A DNA stretch of 64,000 nt, from assembly GCA_036768485.1 (NCBI GenBank), contig JAVLUZ010000343.1, forward strand, positions 615,001 through 679,000, in the 5' to 3' direction. Positions 11,074-22,876 of this stretch are shown here, piece after piece; the stretch's first letter is position 1; every line of letters begins with the position of its first letter. The notes below the pieces were generated by a model. That model did not search any database. It was not told where the DNA came from and saw only the letters and a list, made by a program, of their open reading frames with translations. Source of the stretch: Mermis nigrescens (lineage: Eukaryota > Nematoda > Enoplea > Mermithida > Mermithidae). Made by a program: the position numbers and the translations under genes.

Positions 11074-12172
11074 CACACATGGGCATGGGGAGGAAGGTTT
11101 TTGGGTGTATGTACCCCCCCGCCCCCCGAAAGATTGAATAACCCCCCTTCTAGAGCTGTGCCGGGGCCGCCTTTTTTGCCGGGGCCGGGGCCGGGGCCGG
11201 GGCCGGGGCCGTGGCCGGGACCAATAATAGCGTGCTGTACTATGCTAATAGTACGACCCTGCCCTACCCCTTATATGTACCTATGCATATATTCTTGCTT
11301 GTAGATATGCACGTCAAGCGTTAATATTTGTTGGGATTTCAAGATATAACAGAACATGGGCAACGGGAGATCTAGACCCCCCAGAATTCACAATCTCCCC
11401 CCCCCCAAAAAAAGCCCGCTGGACCCCCCAGAAATGGATTTTCTGAATTTTTTCTGTTTTTCTGCGGTTTTTATGATGCTAATGGATAGCTCTCATTGTT
11501 GAAACGCGAGAAAACGTTGTTTTTTTGCTCTACCATATATTATCAGGCAACTTTTCTGACTTTGAAAAATTTTGGACCCCCTAGAATTTTTGAGCTGCCC
11601 ATGTATGGATTTAACTCCTCTGAATTAGATGCGTTTTTCAATGTGCTTTACTTTGCACTTTTTATAGGCTCATTATTCTATTTGTTCTGATAGACGTAGC
11701 TGTCTGCTCCCAAGCAAGCTGGAAATGCTCGTCTATATGAATTGTAATTTAAAATATGTCAATTTTGATTATTAACTAGAAATTTGCACCAATCTGACAT
11801 AGTGAAATAAAGATTTGAATTAGCAAGATCTGTGGTTTGCTTGAAATTGAGTTTGAAGGTAAATCTGCCCAAAACATTATCAATTTTCTACATTATAATC
11901 AACTCTAACATTGGCCCCGGCTCCGGTGCCGGGGCAGGGCCGGGGCCTGGCCCCGGCACAGCTCTACCCCCTTCCTAAGAAACCAAAATAACCCCCCTCC
12001 GAATTCAATTATTGAAATTTTGTTTTTTCGCAATTTTTGATGCCAATAGATAGTGCTCGATGAGAAATGTTGAAAATAGTGTTTTTCCCGCCATACCACC
12101 ATTTCTAAGACCATCTTTTTCACTTTGAAAAGTCTTGCGCATCACACAGAATTTAAGTGCTGCCCACCAATG
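11074..12172 (-). mobile_element. R1 copy interrupted by a GC-rich hAT-like element
   Basis: The left piece (11074-11150, CACACATGGGC, then GTATGTACCCCCC) and the right piece (11967-12172, AAGAAACCAAAATAACCC to CTGCCCACCAATG) together form one R1 copy. The element at 11151-11966 lies between them, flanked by a perfect duplication of CCCCCTTC. Confidence 0.8.
11151..11966 (+). mobile_element. GC-rich hAT-like non-autonomous element, copy 1
   Basis: Inverted ends TAGAGCTGTGCCGGGGCC and GGCCCCGGCACAGCTCTA bound 816 bp. The 8 bp on each side are identical (CCCCCTTC at 11143-11150 and 11967-11974), the size expected for hAT transposition. GGGGCC runs lie just inside both ends. The interior (about 11345-11620) contains an R1-related segment, also present in copy 2, so it was captured before the family spread. 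No transposase is encoded. Confidence 0.85.
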
Positions 12173-13409
12173 ATCATGCAGTTAGACCACAGAATTCAAG
12201 TCAAACTGAGGGTTGAATCCAATGACTTAAAATACATTCCGTAGGCCTCAGAATAACCAATTTGGTGGACCCGTCAAATCTCACACGGGTGTTGCCCATG
12301 TATGTTGAATATCAGACGTGCACGTTATAGGTTTGCGGGTCCTAAGCCCCCAGAATAGAAAACTCGGAAATTTTTATAAAAAACTACGCGAAATGAAGAC
12401 CAAAGAATGATAAAATCAAAAGTTTTTTTCAAAAAGCTTAAAATTGATCTGAGATTCGGATTAATAAAGAGTTTTAACGCCATTTTAGCATACATCGTTT
12501 GGTCCAAAAATGTTCTATATCGACCCCTCAGAGACCAGCAGTCCTGCGCGTCCAAACTGATGACTTGCTAAAGCAAACCTGCAACGCGGGCAGAGAGGAA
12601 TGCACCAAATACCAGCTTAGCAAGATACTGCCTGAACACTGTCATTAAAAAAGTGCTAGCGAAAAAATGCAACAGAAGCAAGCACAATGGGCGTAGAGGT
12701 TTGGTGAAGATCTAAATCCCTTAGAAATAAAAAGACCTCCCAAAATTTAAAGCTCAATAATCAATTCGTTCTACCCAGTTTTAATGTCAATGGTTGATAT
12801 AATAAAAATTTTATTATATTCGATTTGTTTTCGAATTCCCCGTTCCTTAATACGTCTTACACTCAAAATCGAGCCAGCTTCCAATCGGCTATCGTATTAT
12901 TATGACTATTATTCCTAAAATTGATTTTATTGGGACTTCATTTGTGATTCGTGTTTCATCCATGAATTCGCATTATTGTCAGTGAGATCTTATTTTAATA
13001 TCATTGTATAATTAAAATCAAATTTGGAAGAATCATAAATTTTACTCATGGCGAAATTTTTCGTCCTGAGTGCCTGTCAGCCCTGCCTGTGTGTCGCCAT
13101 TTTATGTAAATTTCTGCGGTTGTACGATCGCGTTCAAAATTTATTTCAATTAAAAAACGTACCGTATGCGGTAATAACGAAATAATTACGTACGCATTTA
13201 TAAAATCATACAGCATTGAACTTATCAATTGTGTATCCAATTACATCAATGACAAACAGTGGCCAATCTACGATTTTCCCAAGGGGGTTGGGACCGACGA
13301 TACTCCATCTTTTCCTAAAACAGTCAAAAATAGGTCCGAAATTTTCCCTTCACGTGCGAAATAACGTTTTTAGACCTTTTACGTTGTCTCTTTTTTAAAA
13401 TCACTCTTG

Positions 13410-13893
13410 TCGCAACAATTTTTCGAAAATGTTTTGTAAATTTTAGCCAATTTCGTGCTAAAGAATCGTTAAATTTCTGTAATATTAACGAAAATCTGGC
13501 GCGAAGCGCCGACAGTTCGAGAAATTTAGGCAAAAGACGTTCAGAAGCTTGATTTACTGCTCGATTTGTTGTATTTGCAGGATTTGACGCGAAACGTCAG
13601 AGATTTCGAAAAGGTTATGCTTGGAAATAGAATAAATCTGTGTTGAAAAAGCTGTTTCTGCACTTGAAATTGTTTTATTATACAGTTCATGAGCTGAAAA
13701 TGGCTGCTAGGTCGCCGAGAAAGTAAATGAAGGTCATTGATAGGTTTTATCCGGCGCCAAGCGCCGGAAAAATTTGAGAAATTAAGATCACTGATGCTTG
13801 ATAACCCCTGCAAATCAGACATTCATGTTTTATCTCGCCAATTATTTTTGGTCAATGGGAGAGGGGGCGACCGCCCTCCCGCCACTGAATTTC
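13410..13893 (+). repeat. Dispersed repeat of about 480 bp, copy 1
   Basis: Matches 29768-30196 block by block: ATCTGGCGCGAAGCGCCG, GCTCGATTTGTTGTATTT, TGACGCGAAACGTC, GCTGTTTCTGCACTTGAAAT, GGCGCCAAGCGCCGGAAAAA, and a GGGCGACCGCC-like end. It ends about 30 bp past the stop codon of receptor B, so it may form that gene's 3' untranslated region. Confidence 0.65.
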
Positions 13894-13919
13894 GCCCGAT
13901 GATAAATGAGCATTTTTCG

Positions 13920-14157
13920 CTATTTATCACGTTTGTGAATTTTCTTCCGACTCCAAGCCATTTCTAACATTTTTTCATTAACTTCCGGATGAACTCGATA
14001 GTTCAATATTTTGCGATCATTTGACAAACGTTTCAAGATCGATTTTGTCTGATTTATACGAAAGTCGCATTGAGCCTTATTGGATCGGCCAAAAGCTAAT
14101 ATCCTAGCTACGCCAGGATATAATTCGTAGCACAGTTCCATCAGACGCTCGTTAAAT
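13920..14157 (-). CDS. Receptor B exon 4
   Basis: Acceptor TTTTTTTAAG, then FNERLMELC, a basic serine-poor tail and KRDK before TAG at 13922-13920. Aligns with receptor C exon 4, including KMLEM and the KRDK end. Confidence 0.7.
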
Positions 14158-14876
14158 CTTAAAAAAACCGTAGATATTTTATAACCAATATATAAATGCA
14201 GCTAAATAAGGGTATGTGGGCAACAACCAAAGTCGAGGGGTCTGATAGGGCTTAATTCCCAAAATTCAATTCTTAAGGATCTATCGTTTTTGGAATCTTT
14301 AGATTTTTGGGGTCGAAATCCCAGACCCGTTCCCCAAGCCCGATTACCCAATGCCTAGAATTAGATTATTTTTGGTTTTTTTGCGATTATTTAGGCCAAA
14401 AATCGACGAGAAACGTGGAAAATGGTATTTTTGCTACTACCATCAATTTTTTATCCCCTTTTTGAGCTTAAAAACGACGAGCATCGTCAGAAACAACATT
14501 TTTGGCCTTTTCGACGATGCGCTTTTTCTACAACATAAAAGCAAAAATTTGAAAATAATTAATATTTTAGCTAAAAGGTCGCTAAAAACGTCTAAAAGAG
14601 CTGACATACTTCTAGCGTTTCTTTGGGAAATCGGGAAATCGGAAATTCTTGGGTCGACAACATTTTGCGGATCTTCAGCTGTTATTTCAGGGTCAAAACT
14701 TACATACTTTCTCCCACCATCGGTGGATTTGATGAAGGGGACCGCCATTCCCGATTCCATACCCTCCCCCAATTAGCTCCAAGTATTTGGCGAGATAAAG
14801 GATGAATTTGTACTTTGCAATGCTTTTTTAGCCATCTACCATTAGCGGATTACGGAATTTCCGCGAGGGTGAGATC

Positions 14877-15129
14877 CATACCTGAGCGTGGGGAGAGGCT
14901 TGAGGGTATGCACCCCCACAAAACAAAATAACCCCCAGAAACCAAAATACCACCAGAATTCAAGTTTTAAATTTTTTTGTTTTTTTCGCAATTTTTCGAT
15001 GCCAAAAGATAGTGCTCGATGAGAAACTGAAAAATGGTGTTTTCACGCCATACCACCATTTTGAGGCAATTTCTGACCTTTGAAAAATCTTGCACCCCTC
15101 CTTCAGAATTTCGGTGCCGCTCACCTATG
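14877..15129 (-). mobile_element. R1 copy in receptor B intron 3
   Basis: Ends CATACCTGAGCGTGG and CCGCTCACCTATG, with the internal blocks TAGTGCTCGATGAGAAAC and CCATACCACCATTTT. No target duplication is recognisable. Confidence 0.8.
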
Positions 15130-15565
15130 TTCGGGGAGGCGGGGCGGCCGTCCTGACCTCTCGTCAACTAATAGTTGGGCGCAATAGAGAATTGAGAGTA
15201 TTTTTTGACGATTTATACCATCTTTTGTCACGATTTTTCAAAATTTTAGTACTCATTAATGACATTTACTGACTTTCTTGGCTTTCTTGAAACTTTATTT
15301 TTACGTCAGCAGAGTATCTACGAGTATGTACAGAGAAGGAATGTTTCAGTTCTTACAATGACTTCTCGAGTATGTTTTCGGTGCTTTGTGCCGATTTTTG
15401 CAGTAATTTTGCACCTTTTTCGCAGAATACTTTCAAAATTTTTAATCTATTTTCGGATCACATAGGGTTGTGTCTGCCAGAAGACGAAGGAACCGTTATT
15501 TTCAGCGTGAATGAACGAATTTTTTGAACAATTTTTGACACTATTGTGAAAATTTAAGGATCTCA

Positions 15566-15712
15566 TCATAGGTGGGTGGCATCAAAGTTCAAAGGGGAGG
15601 GTGAGAAGAAGAAGAAAAATTTTAAAAATCGAATTTAGGGAGGGTATTTTGATTTCTGGGGGTGTTTGGTTTCTGGGGGCATACCCCTCAACCTCCCTTC
15701 TACGCCCGAGTG
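15566..15712 (+). mobile_element. Internally deleted R1 copy
   Basis: Starts CATCATAGGTGGGTGGC and ends CTACGCCCGAGTG, but the central block with TAGTGCTCGATGAGAAAC is missing. In receptor B intron 3. Confidence 0.65.
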
Positions 15713-15991
15713 TGCCTCCGACCCTCTAAATACTCGCCTGCCATTCTTATAATTTTCTGCGCCTCGCTTCGACTAAAAATGGACAATATTAAATGGCGAA
15801 AAACGTTACTCTGCACGGGCATTTTTAGACCTATTTTCGGCTGTTTTTAAAAGAAGTTAGGGTAAAACCCCATTAAGGAAATCCAAGATCTACCACAGTC
15901 CCGCATCTAAGCGCAACTTTGCTTTGAATTAAAACAAAGCCGAAGATTTAACATTGGTTTGGCTTAAATTTTAATCGATAAATTTGCTTAC

Positions 15992-16313
15992 TTGATCAAT
16001 AGAATGGGACAAACCAAAGGTTCAATACTATATAAAAATAAATTAAGCGAAGCGAGAGTTATGGCATCCGAAATGCCCACGGTTGACCACCTCAATGGAA
16101 TATCGATCAATGCTTTGATGGAGAGAATCAGAATGCTGCTTAAAATAACGGGAAGCAGCCAAGTGGTGATTTTGATATTCGACCAAACGAAGAATCGCTC
16201 GTTCAAGTTGTTGTGTATTCGTACGATCACAAAATTCTCCAAAATCCGTCGGTTTTTCAAATAAATTACGACACAAATGACAAAAGTAAGCGAAAAAATC
16301 GAAATCGCCGTTC
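15992..16313 (-). CDS. Receptor B exon 3
   Basis: 322 nt, the same length as receptor C exon 3. Acceptor AATTTAAG, donor GTAAGC. Encodes TM5 (IFSLTFVICVVIY), the loop ILENFVIVRIHNNLNERF, TM6 with WLLPVI, and TM7 ending CPILLI in place of the usual NPxxY region. Confidence 0.75.
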
Positions 16314-16414
16314 CTTAAATTTGAAATTTGAAGTTTGTCACGTAAAATTCACTTCATCTGGATTTTGCAACACACCTATGAGTAAACTTCGTCGATTAAA
16401 TGAATTAGTAGGAC

Positions 16415-16661
16415 CATAGGTGGGCGGCACTAAAATTCTGGGGATGAATGATTTTTCAAAGGTCAAAAAATGGCCTTGTAAATGGTGGTATGGCGAAATA
16501 ACACCATTTTTCAACGTCTCTCATCGAGCACTATCCATTAGCATCAAAAAATTGCGAAAAAACAAAAAAAATTTCAAAAATTGAATTCTGGGGTGGTGTT
16601 TTGGTTTCTGGGGGTTATTTTGCTTTCTCGTGGGGAGTGCATACCCCCCACGCCCAGGGTG
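16415..16661 (+). mobile_element. R1 copy with near-perfect target duplication
   Basis: Ends CATAGGTGGGCGGC and ACGCCCAGGGTG. Flanks are AGTAGGAC (16407-16414) and AGTAGGAT (16662-16669), 7 of 8 identical. It lies about 100 bp upstream of exon 3 in receptor B intron 2. Confidence 0.85.
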
Positions 16662-17319
16662 AGTAGGATACGAAAACTCAGTAAAGTGAGAAGGCAAAGA
16701 GAGATAAAAGAACAAAACGACTGTTATAACAAATTTACTTATTCTTCGTTATTACGTTTATACCAGATTTAGGCCCGCAAACCTAAGAAGCAGAATTGAG
16801 AGTATCGTGAGCCAGTAAATTATTTATGATTCGAGCGCTTTCGCAAGTCGAAAGCAAGAATGATAGAATTGACCGAAAATGCTTCAGTGAGGTAAGATTG
16901 CATTTTCAATGCTTTTCAGCTCATTTTGACTGATTTCTTTACTTTAATGATAAAAATTATAAGAATTGATCGAAAATCTTGTCTTTTAAAATCATTTCAA
17001 TTTCAGAGGCATTTTTTGTGTAAATAAGTTACAAAATATGTATATTAGTTCGACGCGAATTATCAAAAAATTCAATATCTTTTATTTTACCTTTCGTCCC
17101 CGAAAATCATTCGAAAAACGTTCGAACAGCTTAAAATTGTCTTTAACCGATTCGAGCTTGGGACTTTGAGGATGGCTTACAACGCCCATCCTCATGAGAA
17201 CGTATTCTTACAGTGTTGCTCGTATTTTTATATGATTCCCCCAGAGAAACGAATAAAGAAGAAACATAATTTTTTTATTACTATTGCTGCTACTTCTTTG
17301 CGAATTAATTATTATTGCC

Positions 17320-17562
<243 letters not shown>

Positions 17563-17670
17563 GCTAATATATTTTTTAATATTAATATTTTTTACTATAA
17601 ATATTGTTAATATTTTTACTATAATGATCATTTTTACACTCTTGAACATTAAATGTATGTACATATGTAC

Positions 17671-17854
17671 CTGAGAATGCCGACATGATACTCTTTCTCC
17701 AAATGAAAGTCGAATAGCATAAACATCGAAGTTTTGTATAAAATGTTGGTCCTTCCGTATTTTGAAGTAAAAGCGAAAACGAGAAAAAAGCAAAGCCAAG
17801 CGTCCAGCTCAGCATGATAATTGCAATTATCATAAGCGAATTTGGGCCTGACTC
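17671..17854 (-). CDS. Receptor B exon 2
   Basis: Acceptor GTGATTCAG before 17854 and donor GTACAT after 17671. The 184 nt encode ESGPNSL, then TM4 (IIAIIMLSWTLGFAFFSF) and an extracellular loop ending SAFSG. Phase 0 in and phase 1 out, as in receptor C. Confidence 0.7.
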
Positions 17855-18314
17855 CTGAATCACGTAATTAATAAAATTTTGATCAGACTGATCTACGAGC
17901 TTAAAGTACGTGGATATTGAGTACTTGGTTGAAAAATTTGTTGATTCAATGTGCCAAGCATAGTCACTCGATATAATCGTCATGTTGCCAAAAAGAATGC
18001 TTTAAGGGCTTCATGTCGGGTATCAAAAACAGATTTATATTCAGTAATGTTATAAAATAATTTTCCAGCATATTTAGAAATATCGGCTTCGCCAACTCTA
18101 CAAAAAAGTTATTTTTAGATTTGCACTTCTAAGAAACTAAACAAGCGTTCAAGATTATATTACCTCAACTTGAGGTGATTGAAAATCTGCGTTCTCGAGT
18201 TATCAAATTAAAAAATGATCAAATGATCAAATTATTTTAAGACATTTAATTATTTAATTATCTAACCTCGCGAAAACATTTTTATTCACGAATCTACAAT
18301 CAAGGAGATCTTAC

Positions 18315-18727
18315 GCGTTGTCTATGGCTAATCAGTAATCGATTGATGGCCACGAACAACAACGACCAATAGCGACCGCCCGCGGTGACCTTGTAGAAAA
18401 ATTGGTCAACAACGCAAATTTTACCCGTCGCCAGCATGGCTCGATAGCCCAACGCTGATATGCAAATTTGATAGATGGAATGCGCCAAGAAGAAAATGGA
18501 TCGAATCAAATAAGTCGTATTCAAGTTCAAAACTAAGCATTTGACGTTGAACGGAATTCGACCGCCTCTGCATCGAATTAAAATTCGTTGGCAAATAAAG
18601 CAAAAGCCGATCGCTAGCCCAGAAACTATGGCCATTAGCACCGAAATTAGCGTGAATAAGAACGGGGCGCTTCCGAACCACAATTCACGAAATTATCGTC
18701 GCTAGTTTCCAAGTTATCACCTTTCAT
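18315..18727 (-). CDS. Receptor B exon 1 (frameshifted)
   Basis: Donor GTAAGA follows 18315 at phase 0. The open frame downstream of the shift carries TM1 (VLMAIVSGLAIGF), TM2 (YLIRSIFFLAHSIY), the pre-TM3 cysteine and INRLL. That frame has no in-frame ATG before TM1, which is why the shift matters. Confidence 0.7.
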
Positions 18728-18999
18728 TTAGTGTCACTGAAAGTAAGAAATGACTAAAAACGTATATTATGTAACAGGCTTACAAGAGTAGCCCCCGCCC
18801 AATGTCGGTCGTTCACACCACCCCCCCCCTCTCCCAAAAGTCAGCTCCTCCGCCCCATCCCTCATGTCGACAAAAACGTTCATTATTTGGCCATTTCTAG
18901 CTGTTTTGTCATTTTTGGCCCAAAATCGGAGTCATTCACCCTTTCCTGAAATGACCGTGAATCCCTCACCCAAAATTTCGATCCGTTACGTATATGACT

Positions 19000-21580
19000 G
19001 AAAACCATACGCTAAATATCAACGCTGAGTTACCTTAGAGTGTTCAGTGATCTAAACTTATTCGTAATTATGCTGAATCATTATAATCATAAATTATTTT
19101 AATTAAGAAGCTGCCTGCATGAAAGCGAACGTGCAATTTCCCATATTTCCTTGAATTTTCATACTCGTTCATAAGCCAATGCATTCGTGTTCTTTGTATG
19201 ATTAATACGAATGCTTTTAAATCTGAAACTCATTACGACCGGCTTTGAACTGAATTAAAATCTATTTTTTGTTTCATTTGAAACCGCGGGCCGATGCTTT
19301 CGAGAATTTTCAACTATCACGTCTACAGTCACCTGTAATTAATTATATTAGGTGTCGAATCCGTCCTTAATTAGCCTGCGCTTATCGATGAAAATTGATA
19401 ACAAAGACAAGGTCACGTCAACCAACTATTCTTTTACATATCTACATACGTACAGCATGGCATGCTACGCCATATTTGCATACCTCTGGTAGAAGCCTCA
19501 AAAATTCGATAAATGGTTCCGAATTCAAAATTTGAAATGACTGATCTATAGAAATACCCAAAAAATTTGTCGAAATTTTATCTATTTACATTAATGACTC
19601 AATCAGTTTTTGAGCCTCTTGAGTGGAATATGTCGAAATATAGTTCCTGGAGGCTGTTCAGCTTAAATTTACAAAATATTATTGGATACAATAATCCTCA
19701 CATATGACGTAAGCAACTGAAGTAACGAGTTTGTAGACTTGAATTGCGTCGCTTGCATATTCGGACATGTGTGATGTATCGAATTATAACTCAAAAATCT
19801 TGTTTGATCATGGCTAGAGCAGTCAAAATTTGGTAAATCGTGAATGAGGTGCGTCATTTGATGGTGCAAGAAAAATCGCGTAATTAAGTAAGTACATAAT
19901 TCATTGGATCAACTCAAGCAAATACTTGTTAGACGTGATTAACAATGCGCATCTTGATATTTCTCGGACAAATATCCTTGTCCACAATCGGTCAAGAGCA
20001 ATTTGTACCGCTAAAATGAATGTTCCATGTCTATTTTTTGTGAATTAGAGGAGCATAGAGTCTTCAGTCGAATTTCCAGATTTATTCCTGCGACAAAAAT
20101 TTTAGCATGAGGGTTTCTGATGGAGGCAAACTATTCACGAGAGAATTTCAATTTTTCACGAGTGAATTAGCCTATGCACCTCGACACATTGCTATAGCTT
20201 TATCACTATTCTTTCTTCGGTCAAACTTTATGCTACAACAAGCTGCTTCAATTGTCGCTGGTAATAAGCCATAAGTGTCTCTGTAATTCAAATACTTAAT
20301 GTTTAGCATTTGTTTTTATTAAAAGCGCCTTTTCCTGGACTGTAGCTGTGTCGTAATCTGCCAAAGCATTTAAAAACGTTTCGATCTTCGAAAGATTTTC
20401 GACAGTACAGACAATTCATCCATGTTCCCCATCTGGTAATAATGGCTCGTTTGTGTTTAACAAAACTACTATATGATACGAATCATTTTAAGCTAGTCTT
20501 GCTCACTATAATTCACAAAAATTCGATTTTTTTCATTAGTATGTATACCTAATTTTGTATTTATAAATTTATCTAAGTTTTCACAAGGAGTAACAAACGT
20601 CATTTTGTGACCATAGATGCACAGCCTGTTTGATCTGGTGGGGGGAAGCCGGTCTGGGGCCGTCAAAAATTAAGCTTTTTTCGGGTTAAAATGACTTGAA
20701 AAACTAGTATAAGCGCTAAAATAGCGTTAAAACTACGTTATTACACTGTTTCAAATCAATTTCAAGCACTTCTAAAGAAAATGTTTAATGTCCATCCGTT
20801 TGGGGCTTTCATTTTGCCTCAATTTTCCCCACAGAATTCTCCATTTTCCCATTCTGGTGGGGTTCTAGACCAAACATGCACATAGGGGTTTGGGGTTTTG
20901 ACCCCCAGAATAGAAGAATGAAAAATTTTGTGGAGGAAAATGAGGCAAAATAAAAGCTAAAACGGATAAAAAATGAAAATTTTCTTCAAAAGTGCTTCAA
21001 ATTGAACCGGAAACTGTGTAATAACGTAGTTTTAACGCTATTTTAGCGCTTATATCTAGTTTTCGAGGGCATTATGGCCCAAATTATTTCAATTTTCGAC
21101 CCTCCCTTCAGACCGGCTAACCTCACCTCAGATTGGCAATGCTGTGCACCTATAGTTCAGATCCCTTCAAAACCCCATCCCCCGTGCATATCTGATCGTG
21201 ACTCGCCTATTGTCTCTTTGCATTACGTTGCTCTTTTTATCGACAATACAAGTTCCTTATCCTTTATTTGCATTCCTTTACGTTTGCAATAAAATATTTA
21301 AGTACATTTTAATTTAAGATTGTTAGACGTAAAAAATTAGCAAAAAACTATCCGATTTAATGATTCGCTCTGCAATTTTTTGGAACCTAAAATTTTTGAC
21401 AAAATCATCGTTATGATTTTGGAAAGCATAACAGTTTTCCGAGCAAACACATAAAAGTCCTTTTCCAAAAAATATCTTTCAATACCATTTGACTCGCATG
21501 AAAGCTCTTAAAAAAACTCTATCCAAAAAGTAACTTAGCAAGAGTTGTTGTGTTAAAAAATGCCAAAGATCGATAGACCC
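19000..21580. repeat. Segmental duplication, copy 2
   Basis: Homologous to 10060-10980 in the same order and orientation. The interval from about 19640 to 21310 is extra DNA that includes the R2 pair at 20618-21170. It starts about 0.3 kb upstream of the receptor B start codon, so it would contain that gene's promoter. No core promoter element is convincing. Confidence 0.65.
20618..21170. mobile_element. Two R2 copies head to head
   Basis: Copy 1 (20618-20875) reads CATAGATGCACAGCC to CTAGACC. Copy 2 (20876-21170) is its inverse and ends TGCTGTGCACCTATAG. Both contain AACGTAGTTTTAACGCTATT or its complement and the TGAGGCAAAATAAAAGC / GCTTTCATTTTGCCTCA blocks. Together they form a long imperfect palindrome. 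Confidence 0.7.
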
Positions 21581-21789
21581 CTAAAATTAAATTATTCTGT
21601 TTCTTTGGTGATTTAACCCATCGGACCCCCAGCATTTGGTTGCTGGTGTGTACATCCATTCCAACGTAGTTTCCAAAATGTAAGCTATTGTATATTGGAA
21701 CCCCATGCGCAAATCCTATGACCTATATGCATTATGCATGATCCTTTCTTCCTCAATCAATTTTTTCGGCATACCTGTTACCTCCCTAC

Positions 21790-22046
21790 CACACCTGGGC
21801 GTGGGGGTTTGGGATGGTATGCACCCCCAGAGAAACCAAAATACCCCCCAGAAATCAAAATACCCCCAGAATTCAATTTTTAAAATTTTTTCGTTTTTTT
21901 AGCAATTTTTGATGCCAATGGATAGTGCTCAATGAGAAACGTCGAAAAATGGGGTTTTTTCCGCCATACCACCATTTTTAAGGCAATTTTTCGACCTTTG
22001 AAAAATCTTGCACCCCCCCCCAGAATTTTCTTGCTGCCCACATATG
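21790..22046 (-). mobile_element. R1 copy with perfect target duplication
   Basis: Ends CACACCTGGGCGTGGG and CTGCCCACATATG. CTCCCTAC is repeated exactly at 21782-21789 and 22047-22054. Confidence 0.9.
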
Positions 22047-22200
22047 CTCCCTACCCATATTCGAATTAATCTGTCATTTGCTTTTGCATAAATTCCAAGA
22101 GAAAAAATCACTTTATTTTTTGAATGACAATAATCTGCATTAACATAGTGACATTGAAACTGGGGTCATAAACGCAGAGGAGCAGAAATACATGACTAAA

Positions 22201-22560
<360 letters not shown>

Positions 22561-22613
22561 ATCTAACCTTATCACATGTAACAATCTAATGAATAAATTT
22601 GTTGACTTGTAAA

Positions 22614-22619
22614 TTTATT
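22614..22619 (-). promoter_or_regulatory. Possible polyadenylation signal of receptor C
   Basis: AATAAA on the minus strand 8 nt past the receptor C stop codon. It is close for a signal, and the DNA is AT-rich, so chance is possible. Confidence 0.3.
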
Positions 22620-22626
22620 ATCTCAT

Positions 22627-22876
22627 TCACTGCTTATCACGCTTCTGAAATCGCAATCGGTTCCACGTCATTTCCAACATTTTATCCTGAACATCCGGAT
22701 GAACCCGATAATCTAAAATTTTGAATCCATTCGACAGGCGTTTGCTTGCGAGACCTGTCTCATTCGATAAATTTGAGGAGCTAGAACAAGGAGTTCGGTT
22801 ACTCCCACCAAATGCTAATAATTTTGCGACCCTAGGGTGCATTTTGCGGCAAAGTTCCATTAGGCGTTCGTTGTAT
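22627..22876 (-). CDS. Receptor C exon 4
   Basis: Acceptor TTTCTCAG, then YNERLMELC and a serine-rich insert (CSSSSNLSNE) absent from receptor B. It ends KRDKQ and TGA at 22629-22627. Presumed cytoplasmic tail. Confidence 0.7.

Noticed and set aside
14443..14776. Overlapping frames of 109 and 141 codons on opposite strands
   Set aside because: Low-complexity DNA in receptor B intron 3 with no motif or splice context; overlapping both strands suggests chance.
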